Shown here: positions 22,743-31,801 of the stretch, one piece after another
Numbering within the stretch: the stretch's first letter is position 1
Layout: each line of letters starts with the position of its first letter
Origin: Gammaproteobacteria bacterium
Lineage (GTDB): Bacteria; Pseudomonadota; Gammaproteobacteria; JAADHQ01
Assembly: GCA_011052215.1 (NCBI GenBank)
Contig: DRJK01000038.1
Span: 1 to 38,723, forward strand
DNA length: 38,723 nucleotides
Direction of reading: 5' to 3'
The notes under the pieces: generated by a model
The model's input: only the letters and a program-made list of their open reading frames with translations
What the model was told of the DNA's origin: nothing
The model's database searches: none
Position numbers and translations under genes: made by a program

Positions 22743-25292
22743 TTATATCGTCAGGTTCAGTCGTGGGTTACCTTTTTTATCCGGATCGATGCGGGGCTGG
22801 CATATAAAAAGTCTGCCCGTGTCTATTTTATATTCTGTTACCAGGTATGACTTGATCACCTCTGCGCGCTTCTGCGCGAGGCCTAGCAACTGATTTTCAG
22901 CAACGGAGATACTGGCAGGAATTTTTATATTGGCCTCAAAATTCTGTTCTTGCCTTTTGTTTGCCAGCCACGTCGTGCGATTATCCTGCAACAGCCTGTT
23001 TCGGTCAGTTTCAGTGGCGATACCACAGAGCTTGATGCGAAGTCCGGGGCGTTCATTCATCAGGCTGGCTATGCGTGAAGCATAGTCCAGAGAGGTTTTG
23101 TCAGTAGCCGAGGACCCGGCAGGGAAGTTTATCGGGTTCAGGCTAATGGTATCCGCTGCTGATTTTATCAGCCGGGCAATCGTAATCAGACCACCATAGG
23201 GCTGCAATGCGTAGGTCAGGTAGGTCAGGCTGGCTTTTTTCATCGCATTGCCGATAGCCTTGTTGATAATACTGCCAATCTGAAAATCCGGATTGGCAGT
23301 ATTACCCTTAACCGGCAGAACCAGATCGATATCATTATTTTTATTGCGCAGTAACGATAATGCGCTTTCCAGCGGAATATCCAGTTGTGCCGTCAGCTGC
23401 CTGGCACGGTCCGGGTCGGCGACTTTGACTTCCAGGGTTGAGATCAATAATCTGTTGCTGGCATCGATGGCACCATTATTGATGTCTAGTTTGATGTGGG
23501 CATTCAGCTGGCCACTACGAATATCGTAGCCCAGTATTTTAGCCAGGTAGCCTGAAACAGGCGGCAGGCTGATATTTTTTATATCACCTTCAAGTTTGAT
23601 CGTGAGGGCCTTTGCGTACGGGTAGGCATTTCCCTTGAGTGCAATGCTTGAAAACCTGCCCAGTTTTGCCTCAATCAGGAAAGGGCTTGCCTTGCCAGGC
23701 CGGCCACTATTAATGTTGTTGATGGATGCGCGCGCAAGCCGGATTTCAGTGTCGAAGGCGGGGCTGACCGTTTCGTCAAAAATCCGGATACGGCTGTTGC
23801 CAGTCAGGCCGATGTTGCTGATTGTCAGTTTCAGGGGCTTGCCATTCTGCTGCCGGGGAGTGACGGGTGTTGTTATTTTTGTTTTGCCCTTGTCACTGGA
23901 TTGCATCGCCGGGATATCCAGACTGGCAATGTGCTGGAGCCTGCCATTTTTCTGCCGGTGTATATAGATCAGGGCATCACTTAAACGGATCCTGCCGACG
24001 GCGTACCCTTTTTCTTTGCTGAGCGAAATACTGTCAATTTCAAGACCAACTGCCTGCAGAAAGGCCGGGTTCTGTTTTTCCTTCGTTGCTACAGGCCTGT
24101 ACAAGGCGCGCGGGCCGGTTAGTTTTATTGTGCCGGTGCTGATATCTTCAAGCCCGCTGAAGGCTATTTTTTTAATCAGCAGGGTGTTGGTATGAAAAAG
24201 TTGTTGCTGGCCGGGCAGGCGGGTCAGGGTAATTTCGGTGCCGGAAATCCGGCCACTAATAGTGGGCATATCAAAATGCTGTCGTGACCTGATGGAACCT
24301 TGCCAGTCCAGCCGCCCATGATGGTACTGGAGTGTATGACCCTGTTTGATATCAAGATTTTCTGTTTCAAGTCTTCCGGTAAGAAGATAAACCGGCGACT
24401 GTCCCTTGCTGTTCAGGGTTACATCCAGTTTTCCTTGCCACTGCAGTTTATCCTGGGAAATATCCTGCTTTAGCAAGCCCAATACAAGGTTATGTACCTG
24501 GGCATCACTATCGGCCCGGAATCGCGTCCATTGCCCGGGCTTATGCCTGATCGACAGGCTTGTATCAACAGAAAACAGGCCTTCCATGTTGTGTGCATAA
24601 TCTTTTATATACGTGGCCACGGGTGAAAGGTCAAAGTCATTAATCTTCAGTTTACCTTCGAAACCAGGTTCGGTATCGAACAGGTCCAGCAGACCTGTCA
24701 GTGTCACCGGGGCACTGTTGACCTTGCCACTGTAGTTTATAAGGGTGTCATCCTGCGACCAGCTTTTTAACTTGTCCAGAGTGAAAGAATCAATCTCAAG
24801 GCCGGTTTGTTGTTCGGGGGTGGTGAAATTGATTTTACTGTTACGAAAAACAACACCATGCAAGCCAAACCCCCAGGGTTCATTTTTTTCTTTATTTTTC
24901 AGGGGCCTTGATTCGGGTATGCCCAGCCCTGCGACGATCAGGTGTTTACCGGCCCGTTGTTCTACAAGCAGGCGCAGCCCATCGACTTCCAGAGCTGGAA
25001 TAAAGATGCGTTTTTTAAACAGGGGCAGCCAGTCGAGCTGTACCAGTACATGGCTGAATGCCAGGGTCTCATGGCCACCCTGGCGGACCTCGAGATTAGC
25101 CAGGCGTAATTTTCCGGTGAACAGATTGATATCAACATTTTCAAGTGAAACCGAATCCGCACCCTGTTGCCGATACCATGACTCAATGCCATAACGCACT
25201 GCAAGGGGTAATAAACTGATAAACAGCAAAAACAGTATTAGCAGGACTGCCAGCCATTTAAACCAGTTTCGTTTATAGAGTAATTCAGTCAT
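22743..25292 (-). CDS. DUF748 / AsmA-like large envelope protein
   Basis: 849 aa with one N-terminal membrane helix (about 12-32) and a very long beta-rich periplasmic part. Repeated AsmA/DUF748-like strands are visible (VDINLFTGKLRLANLEV near residue 52, PLFKKRIFIPALEVDGLRLLVE near 90, and IKGNAYPYAK-type stretches past 550). The region SALSLLRNKNNDIDLVLPVKGNTANPDFQIGSII (about 655-690) with KAIGNAMKKASLTYL is the most recognisable DUF748 block. The last 110 residues contain a segment with Asn/Arg-rich helices (ENQLLGLAQKRAEVIKSYL) recalling OmpA-C-like domains. AsmA-like proteins are linked to lipid traffic and outer-membrane homeostasis; a specific role is not known. It lies 21 bases after the DUF481 gene, in the same direction. 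Confidence 0.82.
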   Translation of the reverse strand: MTELLYKRNWFKWLAVLLILFLLFISLLPLAVRYGIESWYRQQGADSVSLENVDINLFTGKLRLANLEVRQGGHETLAFSHVLVQLDWLPLFKKRIFIPALEVDGLRLLVEQRAGKHLIVAGLGIPESRPLKNKEKNEPWGFGLHGVVFRNSKINFTTPEQQTGLEIDSFTLDKLKSWSQDDTLINYSGKVNSAPVTLTGLLDLFDTEPGFEGKLKINDFDLSPVATYIKDYAHNMEGLFSVDTSLSIRHKPGQWTRFRADSDAQVHNLVLGLLKQDISQDKLQWQGKLDVTLNSKGQSPVYLLTGRLETENLDIKQGHTLQYHHGRLDWQGSIRSRQHFDMPTISGRISGTEITLTRLPGQQQLFHTNTLLIKKIAFSGLEDISTGTIKLTGPRALYRPVATKEKQNPAFLQAVGLEIDSISLSKEKGYAVGRIRLSDALIYIHRQKNGRLQHIASLDIPAMQSSDKGKTKITTPVTPRQQNGKPLKLTISNIGLTGNSRIRIFDETVSPAFDTEIRLARASINNINSGRPGKASPFLIEAKLGRFSSIALKGNAYPYAKALTIKLEGDIKNISLPPVSGYLAKILGYDIRSGQLNAHIKLDINNGAIDASNRLLISTLEVKVADPDRARQLTAQLDIPLESALSLLRNKNNDIDLVLPVKGNTANPDFQIGSIINKAIGNAMKKASLTYLTYALQPYGGLITIARLIKSAADTISLNPINFPAGSSATDKTSLDYASRIASLMNERPGLRIKLCGIATETDRNRLLQDNRTTWLANKRQEQNFEANIKIPASISVAENQLLGLAQKRAEVIKSYLVTEYKIDTGRLFICQPRIDPDKKGNPRLNLTI

Positions 25293-25313
25293 GTTGCTGC
25301 TGCCTCACGTCTT

Positions 25314-26330
25314 CTACCAGCTATACCCTACGTTGAATAGCATCTTGCGGTCGGTTGTTTTTGTGCCTGCCGGTGGGCTCTTGTCCCATTCGACATTGAG
25401 TTGCAGTGTTGCACTCATACCAGACAGAAGCGGAAAACGAAAACCGGTTTTTGATATCAAGGTCAGGTTATCTGAATTGCCCAGATCAAGCAGACCTTCA
25501 TGTGTATGGAAAAATTGCATCCGGTTTTTGAAAAATTTCTGATCATATCTGATCGCCCAGCGACCAGCCGTGTATTTCTCGTCTGCCGAGTTGAAATGGT
25601 CATCACGGACATAGTTGATGCCGCCTTCAATAAACAGATTTTGTCTACTGGATTCAATGAACTGATGGCCATAGCCGACACCTACCGTACTTTTTAGCTT
25701 CTGGTCTTTGAACTTGTCGTGTGCAAATGAGCTGTCACCATAAATATATCTCTTCTTGTCGAGGAAGTAGTCATATTTAAAGTAAGTGGTATTTTTATCT
25801 TCGGTAACAATATTATTGCTACTGGCTTTAAACAGGCTGCCACCAACAGTAATACGATTGGTAAAGCGGCGTACGACCACTTCTGCATCCAGATTATACG
25901 ATTTGCTGTCGGTATTACCATTGGCGGTGGCGATACCAACATTGGCACGCCCATGTACCTTGGTGCCTTTGCCACTGACGGCAGGTGACGGGTTGATATA
26001 CCGTACGCGATCAAGGGCAATAATCAACGGCTTGCCAGCATCCCCGGGTTTGATGGCCGCAATGCCTTTTTTATTTGCAGAAAATAATGCCTGCTCCAGT
26101 GTCGTCTCATTTACAAGAACAATCTGAACCGGTTTGTCTGTCTGTAATTCAACAATGCTGGCCCAGTCGATCTTGATGATGCCTGCATAAGTTGTCTTGA
26201 ATAGCAGTTGCCCCGTTTCCTTGCTGACGACGGACCCCGTGATGTGATCGCCGTTATCAAGGGTGACGGTATCGGCGAACACAGCGGGGATTACCAGCGT
26301 AAACAGGATGGCAAGTAAGGCGGGTTTCAT
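25314..26330 (-). CDS. DUF481 family outer-membrane beta-barrel protein
   Basis: 338 aa from the ATG at 26330, which opens a clear signal peptide (MKPALLAILFTL ... VFAD); the longer frame to 26366 adds 12 unlikely residues. The N-terminal mature part (about 20-110) is a small beta domain (TVTLDNGDHITGSVVSKETG) often found before DUF481. The C-terminal part (about 125-338) has alternating amphipathic strands and ends in aromatic FNVGYSW, a typical outer-membrane barrel end for recognition by the assembly machinery. The function is unknown; related YdiY is acid-inducible in E. coli. It is co-oriented with DUF748 (21 bases), suggesting a joint envelope role. Confidence 0.87.
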   Translation of the reverse strand: MKPALLAILFTLVIPAVFADTVTLDNGDHITGSVVSKETGQLLFKTTYAGIIKIDWASIVELQTDKPVQIVLVNETTLEQALFSANKKGIAAIKPGDAGKPLIIALDRVRYINPSPAVSGKGTKVHGRANVGIATANGNTDSKSYNLDAEVVVRRFTNRITVGGSLFKASSNNIVTEDKNTTYFKYDYFLDKKRYIYGDSSFAHDKFKDQKLKSTVGVGYGHQFIESSRQNLFIEGGINYVRDDHFNSADEKYTAGRWAIRYDQKFFKNRMQFFHTHEGLLDLGNSDNLTLISKTGFRFPLLSGMSATLQLNVEWDKSPPAGTKTTDRKMLFNVGYSW

Positions 26331-26426
26331 AATCCTGGATTCCACAGTTCTTTGGGTCGAGTGCACAGTATATCATCAATCATTAATATTCTGGATTGCT
26401 TTGGTATAAATTTTTACCGTTGTGCC

Positions 26427-26614
26427 GTTAACCCATGACGAATGTGGCTGAAATGTAAGCGGCAAGTGTGTTTCGGGCCAACCCGCAATCCGGACATGAA
26501 ACCGGCAAGCCTGATCAAGACACGCAAAACATGCCGTCCGTGCGGCAGACGGTCTTGATCGGGCTTGCCGGCTTCATGTCCTCACATTGTTATGTGCTTC
26601 ATAAAGTTAACGGG
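26427..26614 (+). repeat. Dispersed intergenic repeat, copy 2 (full length, with palindromic core)
   Basis: 188 bases in the 328-base gap between tsaC and the DUF481 gene. The ends are GTTAACCC and GTTAACGGG. The core 26492-26581 is an inverted repeat with 30-base arms (26492-26521 and 26552-26581, 2 mismatches) around a 30-base loop. The outer arms match copy 1 after reversal, but the core loop matches copy 1 without reversal. The rest of this gap shows nothing else clear. Confidence 0.9.
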
Positions 26615-26658
26615 ACATATATGGGCCAGCAATGATAAATTTCAATAACACAGGCTGG

Positions 26659-27213
26659 TCAGTCAGGACGTAATATTTTGCCCGACGTCATATCGCATAT
26701 TTCAGACGGGTTGGTACGTTGGCCGGTAGCACCGTGGATGATTCTATCCACATCCGACCTGAAGATTCGCCTGACATCCAGTGCGGTGCGTGCCGCATTC
26801 CGCTGGCTGATGTTGGCGCTGGTTGATACCAGGGGGTGGCCTGCTGCCCGGCATAAGGCACGGGCGGCTGGATGCCGTGTTATGCGTACGGCGACCCCCG
26901 TCTGGTTGCCCGTTAACCAGTGCGGGCAGTGGACGCTGGCCGGCACAACCCAGGTGACGGGCCTTGCCAGGCGTTTGCCCAGTTGCTGTCTTTGCGCCGG
27001 CGTTATATTGATGTAGGGCTCAATCTGCGCTGTACTGCTGGCAATCAGGATCAGGCCCTTGTCGGGATTACGGTTTTTCAGCAGGTAAATCGTTTCCACT
27101 GCACCCCAATTCAGCGGGTCACAGCCCAGGCCGTATACGGCCTCGGTCGGGTAGGCAATAATGCCGCCAGACTGGATAATGCGTATCGCTTGACGGAGCT
27201 GCCAGGGGGTCAT
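26659..27213 (-). CDS. tsaC: L-threonylcarbamoyladenylate synthase TsaC
   Basis: Makes threonylcarbamoyl-AMP from threonine, bicarbonate and ATP, the first step of the t6A tRNA modification. It is 184 aa, the short TsaC form (E. coli 190) and not the longer Sua5. Motifs are GGIIAYPTEAVYGLGCDP, LKNRNPDKGLILIAS and HPLVSTSANISQ. It is the last gene of the minus-strand cluster purE–tsaC, 55 bases after purE. Confidence 0.94.
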   Translation of the reverse strand: MTPWQLRQAIRIIQSGGIIAYPTEAVYGLGCDPLNWGAVETIYLLKNRNPDKGLILIASSTAQIEPYINITPAQRQQLGKRLARPVTWVVPASVHCPHWLTGNQTGVAVRITRHPAARALCRAAGHPLVSTSANISQRNAARTALDVRRIFRSDVDRIIHGATGQRTNPSEICDMTSGKILRPD

Positions 27214-27268
27214 GGTTTTATTTCATTCCTGATTTGCAGCAGGATGCTACAGTCAGCCGGTGAATGGC

Positions 27269-27772
27269 TTATGACAAACTCTTTTGCAGTTCAGCATCCC
27301 TGGCCATCACCGTATCGGCATTGGCCTTTCGCTCGTCTGCAATGCGTTTTGCCAGATCACTGTCGGCCGTTGCCATGATCTGTGCCGCCAGATAGCCGGC
27401 ATTCTTTGCCCCTGCCTTGCCGATTGCAACACAGGCGACCGGGATGCCGCCCGGCATTTGTACCGTAGAAAGTAACGAGTCCATACCACCCAGTCCGCCC
27501 GCATCAAGCGGTATTCCAATGACCGGCTTCAGGGTCAATCCTGCTACTGTGCCGGCCAGATGTGCGGCCAGACCTGCCGCTGCGATAAATACAGCACAGC
27601 CCCGCTGGTCGGCATCCTTGACATAGGCGTGTGTGGCGTCCGGCGTCCGGTGTGCCGAGGTGATCCTGACCTCGTAATCGACACCGAGTGATTTTAATAC
27701 ACCCAGGGTGGACTGAATGACAGGTAAATCTGATTCAGAACCCATTAATATTGCCACAAATACTTTACTCAT
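27269..27772 (-). CDS. purE: N5-carboxyaminoimidazole ribonucleotide mutase
   Basis: Class I PurE, converting N5-CAIR to CAIR in purine synthesis; 167 aa, as usual. The motifs MGSESDLP, RITSAHRTPD, AAAGLAAHLAG and GGMDSLLSTVQMPGGIPVA are intact. Its normal partner PurK, often encoded directly downstream, is absent here: tsaC follows instead. It starts 15 bases after the topA stop. Confidence 0.97.
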   Translation of the reverse strand: MSKVFVAILMGSESDLPVIQSTLGVLKSLGVDYEVRITSAHRTPDATHAYVKDADQRGCAVFIAAAGLAAHLAGTVAGLTLKPVIGIPLDAGGLGGMDSLLSTVQMPGGIPVACVAIGKAGAKNAGYLAAQIMATADSDLAKRIADERKANADTVMARDAELQKSLS

Positions 27773-27787
27773 GATGCATCTCTCTGG

Positions 27788-30088
27788 TTAATCCTCTTCC
27801 GTTTCCTCAAGCTCATAGGGTTCCGAGAACTTGCATTCTTTTTGTGGACAGACACGTTCTGTCCCGCGTTTCTTGGTGGTCTTGATCATGGTGATCGGCC
27901 AGTTACAATCCGGACACGGGTCGGCCTTGGGTTCATTCCATATGGCATATTTGCAGTCGGGATACCGTTCGCATGAAAAGAAAACCTTGCCGTTGCGTGA
28001 TTTGCGTTGCAGGATATTTCCCTGGTTACAGGCAGGGCATTGGACGTCGGTGTCACGGGGTTTTTCCAGTGGCTCGATGTGTTTGCAGTTAGGGTAATTG
28101 CTGCACCCGATGAATTTGCCATAACGCCCTTGTCGGATAATCAGATCAGAACTGCACTCCGGGCATTTGCGGCCTTCAATGACTTCGGGTTCGGCCGACT
28201 CGGCATCATCACCGACATTGCGGGTGTAGTCGCACTCCGGGAAACCGGAGCAGCCGACAAAGCTGCCGCGTCGTCCCAGACGAACAGCAAGCTGCTTGCC
28301 ACATTTGGGACAGTTTTCTTCCATTGGCTCCTGGGTCACTTCGGCGCGGCTGACGCTTTTTTCCTTGTCGACAACCAGTTTCCTGAATGGCTTCCAGAAT
28401 TTTTTCATCATCGGGACCCATTCTTTCTCACCCCTCGAAATCGCGTCCAGATCATCTTCCAGCCTGGCCGTGAAATCGTAGTCCACATATTGCGTAAAAT
28501 GATTTGTCAGAAACTTGTTTACCACCCGGCCCACATCGGTCGGAAAGAATCGTTTTTTATCAAGCCTGACATATTCACGGTGTTGCAGTGTCGAAATAAT
28601 GGACGCATAGGTAGAGGGCCTGCCTATACCAAATTCCTCAAGTGACTTGACCAGGCTGGCTTCAGTAAAGCGGGGTGGTGGTTCAGTAAAGTGCTGTTCC
28701 GGCCTGAGCTTGATCAAATCGACCTGCTCCCCCTGCAGAAGCTCGGGTAGCATGCGCTGGTCCGATTCAGGCTTTTCTTTTCTGTCGTCCAGGCTTTCCT
28801 GGTATACAGCCATGAATCCCGGGTGAACAATGGTTGAGCCATTGGCGCGGAAGATGTTTTCATCACCCGCGGCCAGGTCGGCTGCAACCGTATCGATGGT
28901 TGCATGGGTCATCTGGCTGGCAACGGTACGTTTCCATATCAGGTCGTAGAGTTTATGCTGATCCTTGCTGAGAAATTCCTTGATGGATTCCGGCACACGT
29001 TGTGCCGATGTCGGGCGTATCGCCTCATGTGCCTCCTGGGCATTCTTGGATTTGGTTTTGTATTGTTGCGCTTCCTTTGGCAGGTTGTCGCTGCCGTAGC
29101 GCTCACGGATGACTTCGCGGATTTCATCCAGTGCCTCCTGCGCCAGGTTAACCGAGTCGGTACGCATGTAGGTAATCAAACCTGCAGTGGAGCCGCCGAT
29201 ATCGATACCTTCGTACAGTTGCTGGGCTGTCCGCATGGTTCGTTGTGCGGTGAAGCCAAGCTTGCGAGCCGCTTCCTGTTGCAGGGTCGATGTAATAAAA
29301 GGTGCGGTCGGGTTGCGCCTGCGCTTCTTTTTCTCGACCTTTTTGATTGTCAGTTTGCCTTCGGCTGCCTTCAGGACAGCCTCTTCTGCCTGTTGGGCGA
29401 GATCGGTATTGTTGATATCAAACTGGGCCAGTTTTTTATTATCCAGGTATGTCAGCCGGCTGGAAAAATTATGGCCCTTGCTGCTGACATCGGCCTCGAT
29501 GGTCCAGTATTCCCTGGCCTTGAATTTTTCGATATCCAGTTCCCGCTCAACGATAAGCCGGAGTGCCGGGCTCTGTACGCGGCCCGCCGACAGGCCACGC
29601 CGGATTTTTTTCCATAACAACGGGGATAAGTTAAAACCGACCAGGTAGTCCAGGGCACGCCGGGCCTGTTGTGCGTTGATCATATCGATGGACAGATCAC
29701 GCGGATGCTGCATGGCGTCCTGTATGGCGCGTTTGGTAATTTCGTGAAAAATAACGCGATGCGTCTCTTTTCCCTTGAGCAGGTTTTTGTCCTTGAGTAG
29801 TTCGTACAGATGCCAGGAGATGGCCTCACCCTCGCGGTCAGGGTCTGTCGCCAGATAAAGGGTATCGGCTTTTTTGAGGGCCTTGGTAATGGCATCAACA
29901 TGCCTCTGGTTTTTTTCGATGAGATGATATTTCATCGCAAAGTCATTATCCGGATCGACGGCCCCTTCCTTCGGGATCAGGTCGCGGACGTGACCATATG
30001 AAGCCAGGACATAATAATCCTTGCCGAGGTATTTGTTGATAGTTTTGGCTTTGGCCGGTGATTCAACAATGACCAGATTTTTACTCAT
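27788..30088 (-). CDS. topA: DNA topoisomerase I
   Basis: Type IA topoisomerase that removes negative supercoils; 766 aa. The Toprim domain opens with NLVIVESPAKAKTINKYLG and has ATDPDREGEAISWHL. The catalytic tyrosine is Tyr307 in GLITYMRTDS. The C-terminus (about 580-755) has four Cys4 zinc-ribbon units beginning CPKCGKQLA, CPECSSDLI, CPACNQGNI and CPDCNWPIT; the third and fourth are more divergent. It is shorter than E. coli TopA (865 aa), which has extra C-terminal ribbons. It lies in the common smg–topA neighbourhood. Confidence 0.97.
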   Translation of the reverse strand: MSKNLVIVESPAKAKTINKYLGKDYYVLASYGHVRDLIPKEGAVDPDNDFAMKYHLIEKNQRHVDAITKALKKADTLYLATDPDREGEAISWHLYELLKDKNLLKGKETHRVIFHEITKRAIQDAMQHPRDLSIDMINAQQARRALDYLVGFNLSPLLWKKIRRGLSAGRVQSPALRLIVERELDIEKFKAREYWTIEADVSSKGHNFSSRLTYLDNKKLAQFDINNTDLAQQAEEAVLKAAEGKLTIKKVEKKKRRRNPTAPFITSTLQQEAARKLGFTAQRTMRTAQQLYEGIDIGGSTAGLITYMRTDSVNLAQEALDEIREVIRERYGSDNLPKEAQQYKTKSKNAQEAHEAIRPTSAQRVPESIKEFLSKDQHKLYDLIWKRTVASQMTHATIDTVAADLAAGDENIFRANGSTIVHPGFMAVYQESLDDRKEKPESDQRMLPELLQGEQVDLIKLRPEQHFTEPPPRFTEASLVKSLEEFGIGRPSTYASIISTLQHREYVRLDKKRFFPTDVGRVVNKFLTNHFTQYVDYDFTARLEDDLDAISRGEKEWVPMMKKFWKPFRKLVVDKEKSVSRAEVTQEPMEENCPKCGKQLAVRLGRRGSFVGCSGFPECDYTRNVGDDAESAEPEVIEGRKCPECSSDLIIRQGRYGKFIGCSNYPNCKHIEPLEKPRDTDVQCPACNQGNILQRKSRNGKVFFSCERYPDCKYAIWNEPKADPCPDCNWPITMIKTTKKRGTERVCPQKECKFSEPYELEETEED

Positions 30089-30117
30089 CGTAGTTTTTTC
30101 TATACCTACGTTGGTTT

Positions 30118-30591
30118 CTAGTGTAAATGTTCCAGTGAGCTGTCAAAAACCATATTTTCAATCCACTCAAAATTCATATCCTGTTCCGGCTGATTGAACA
30201 GCACCATCAGGATGACCCACTTCACTCGCTCGATATCCATCTCATAGGAATCCAGTGCCATGACACGCTCAATAACCAGTTCTCTGGTCTCGGTGGTCAG
30301 TACACCCATATTTTCCAGGTACAACAGAAAACCACGGCTTTCGACATCAAGTTTTCCCAGTTCACCATCGGTAAACAGGCGGAACGTATTGCCTTTTAGT
30401 GTGTTCTGCTGGTTTTCCTGGTTTGTTGCAAGGTCGTCCAGCCATACAAAGGCCTTGTCAATTTCATAGTTCTGAAATCCGGCCTCAACCAGACGGTCGA
30501 TAAGGAAGTCACGATCCGGGTCAATCTCCAGGTCGCCATCCATAAAGTTCTGGAACAAATACAGCAATACATCCAGGACGTTTTCTTTCAT
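30118..30591 (-). CDS. smg: Smg family protein (DUF494)
   Basis: 157 aa acidic, mostly helical protein of the Smg/DUF494 family, found beside dprA and topA in many gammaproteobacteria. It starts MKENVLDVLLYLFQNFMDGD and ends in acidic WIENMVFD, both family-typical. No function is firmly established. It starts 11 bases after the dprA stop and precedes topA. Confidence 0.93.
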   Translation of the reverse strand: MKENVLDVLLYLFQNFMDGDLEIDPDRDFLIDRLVEAGFQNYEIDKAFVWLDDLATNQENQQNTLKGNTFRLFTDGELGKLDVESRGFLLYLENMGVLTTETRELVIERVMALDSYEMDIERVKWVILMVLFNQPEQDMNFEWIENMVFDSSLEHLH

Positions 30592-30602
30592 TGTCAGCCT
30601 CG

Positions 30603-31718
30603 TTATTTAACCCGGATAAAACAGCCGCCAGGACTTGATGCTACACTACCTTGCAGCTCTAGGAACAGCATCATGGAGGAAACTTCTTCTGCCGTCAAAC
30701 CACTTTTGCTGATGATTTCATCGATGGGTACGGGTGAGTAGCCCATTTCTTCGAGTATCCGGAGTGAGCCATGGTCAAGGTTTGCAGTATTAAGTTCTTT
30801 ATTATTAGTAACTTGCGTTGAATCTTTGTATATGGCTGCCAGGGGATGGAGTTCGCTGATAATATCATCGGCGGTTTCCACGAGTTTTGCCCCCTGGCGT
30901 ATCAATTTGTGGCAGCCGCGAGACAAGGGGTTGTGAATTGAGCCGGGAATGGCAAACACCTCGCGCCCCTGCTCCAGCGCATGTTGCGCAGTAATCAGAG
31001 AACCACTTCTTGATGCAGCCTCCACAACCAGCGTCCCCATGGCCAGCCCACTGATAATCCGGTTTCGGCGCGGGAAGTTTTCGGGCCTGGGTGAGGTGCC
31101 TGTCGGGTATTCCGAAACGATGGCCCCTGTTTCAGCAATGCGACAGGCCAGATTCTTGTTTCTGCCCGGGTATATCCGGTCGGGGCCGGTGCCTGTCACG
31201 GCGATAGTCTGCCCGCCAGCATCCAGTGCGCCCTGATGGCATGCGCTGTCGATACCAATGGCGAGCCCACTGGTGATGGCCAGGCCCGCTGCCGCGAGAT
31301 GTCGGGAGAAATCAATGGCAGTGCCCCGCCCTGCCGGGGTCGGGTTGCGGCTGCCAACCATCGCGACCTGGTGTTGTGACAGGATGTCCACGTTACCATT
31401 TATATAGAGTAGCGGTGGGGGTGCCGGACTTTCCAGCAACATGGCCGGGTATCCCGGCTCATGCCAGGTCAGAATGTGATGATTTGCCCCCGATGACCAT
31501 TGCAGGTCCCTGTCGACGCCTTGCCAGTCCGGATTTCGTATGGATTTAATGCTGAAATCCTTCAGCCCGCAGTGGGCAAGCTCGGCCGGAGAGCATTGCA
31601 ACACGGTTTCCGGTGATCCGTATCGTGCCAGCAGTTTTGCGAAGGTGGCAGGCCCGACACCCTGAACACGATGCAGGGCGAGCCAAAAACGGATTCCCTG
31701 TTTTGCAGGTTCAGGCAT
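30603..31718 (-). CDS. dprA: DNA processing protein DprA
   Basis: Binds incoming single-stranded DNA and loads RecA during natural transformation. It is 371 aa. An N-terminal helix-hairpin-helix part (about 5-70, HRVQGVGPATFAKLLARYG) is followed by the Rossmann core (about 75-290) with AMVGSRNPTPAGRG, SGLAIGIDSACHQGAL, EYPTGTSPRPENFPRRNRIISGL, EAASRSGSLITAQHALEQGREVFAIPG and GCHKLIRQGAKLVE. A C-terminal winged-helix domain follows (about 310-370). Presence of an intact gene is compatible with competence but does not prove it. Confidence 0.96.
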   Translation of the reverse strand: MPEPAKQGIRFWLALHRVQGVGPATFAKLLARYGSPETVLQCSPAELAHCGLKDFSIKSIRNPDWQGVDRDLQWSSGANHHILTWHEPGYPAMLLESPAPPPLLYINGNVDILSQHQVAMVGSRNPTPAGRGTAIDFSRHLAAAGLAITSGLAIGIDSACHQGALDAGGQTIAVTGTGPDRIYPGRNKNLACRIAETGAIVSEYPTGTSPRPENFPRRNRIISGLAMGTLVVEAASRSGSLITAQHALEQGREVFAIPGSIHNPLSRGCHKLIRQGAKLVETADDIISELHPLAAIYKDSTQVTNNKELNTANLDHGSLRILEEMGYSPVPIDEIISKSGLTAEEVSSMMLFLELQGSVASSPGGCFIRVK

Positions 31719-31758
31719 AGAGGTTCCCTCTCTTTTGTCTAGTCATTCCATGACCCGG

Positions 31759-31791
31759 AAAACCCGTCCGCCGTTGAGCGTGGCGGGTTTT
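31759..31791 (-). terminator. Possible terminator between the LysM gene and dprA
   Basis: AAAACCCG (31759-31766) pairs with CGGGTTTT (31784-31791), giving an 8-bp stem with T-tracts inside the stem on either strand; an inner CCGCC/GGCGG pairing competes. It lies just after the LysM stop on the minus strand. It could be bidirectional, weakly. Confidence 0.4.
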
Positions 31792-31801
31792 AATGAAGCC
31801 A

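Noticed and set aside
28904-29617. 237-codon plus-strand frame opposite topA
   Set aside because: It is antisense to the conserved core of topA, without ribosome binding site or recognisable domain.
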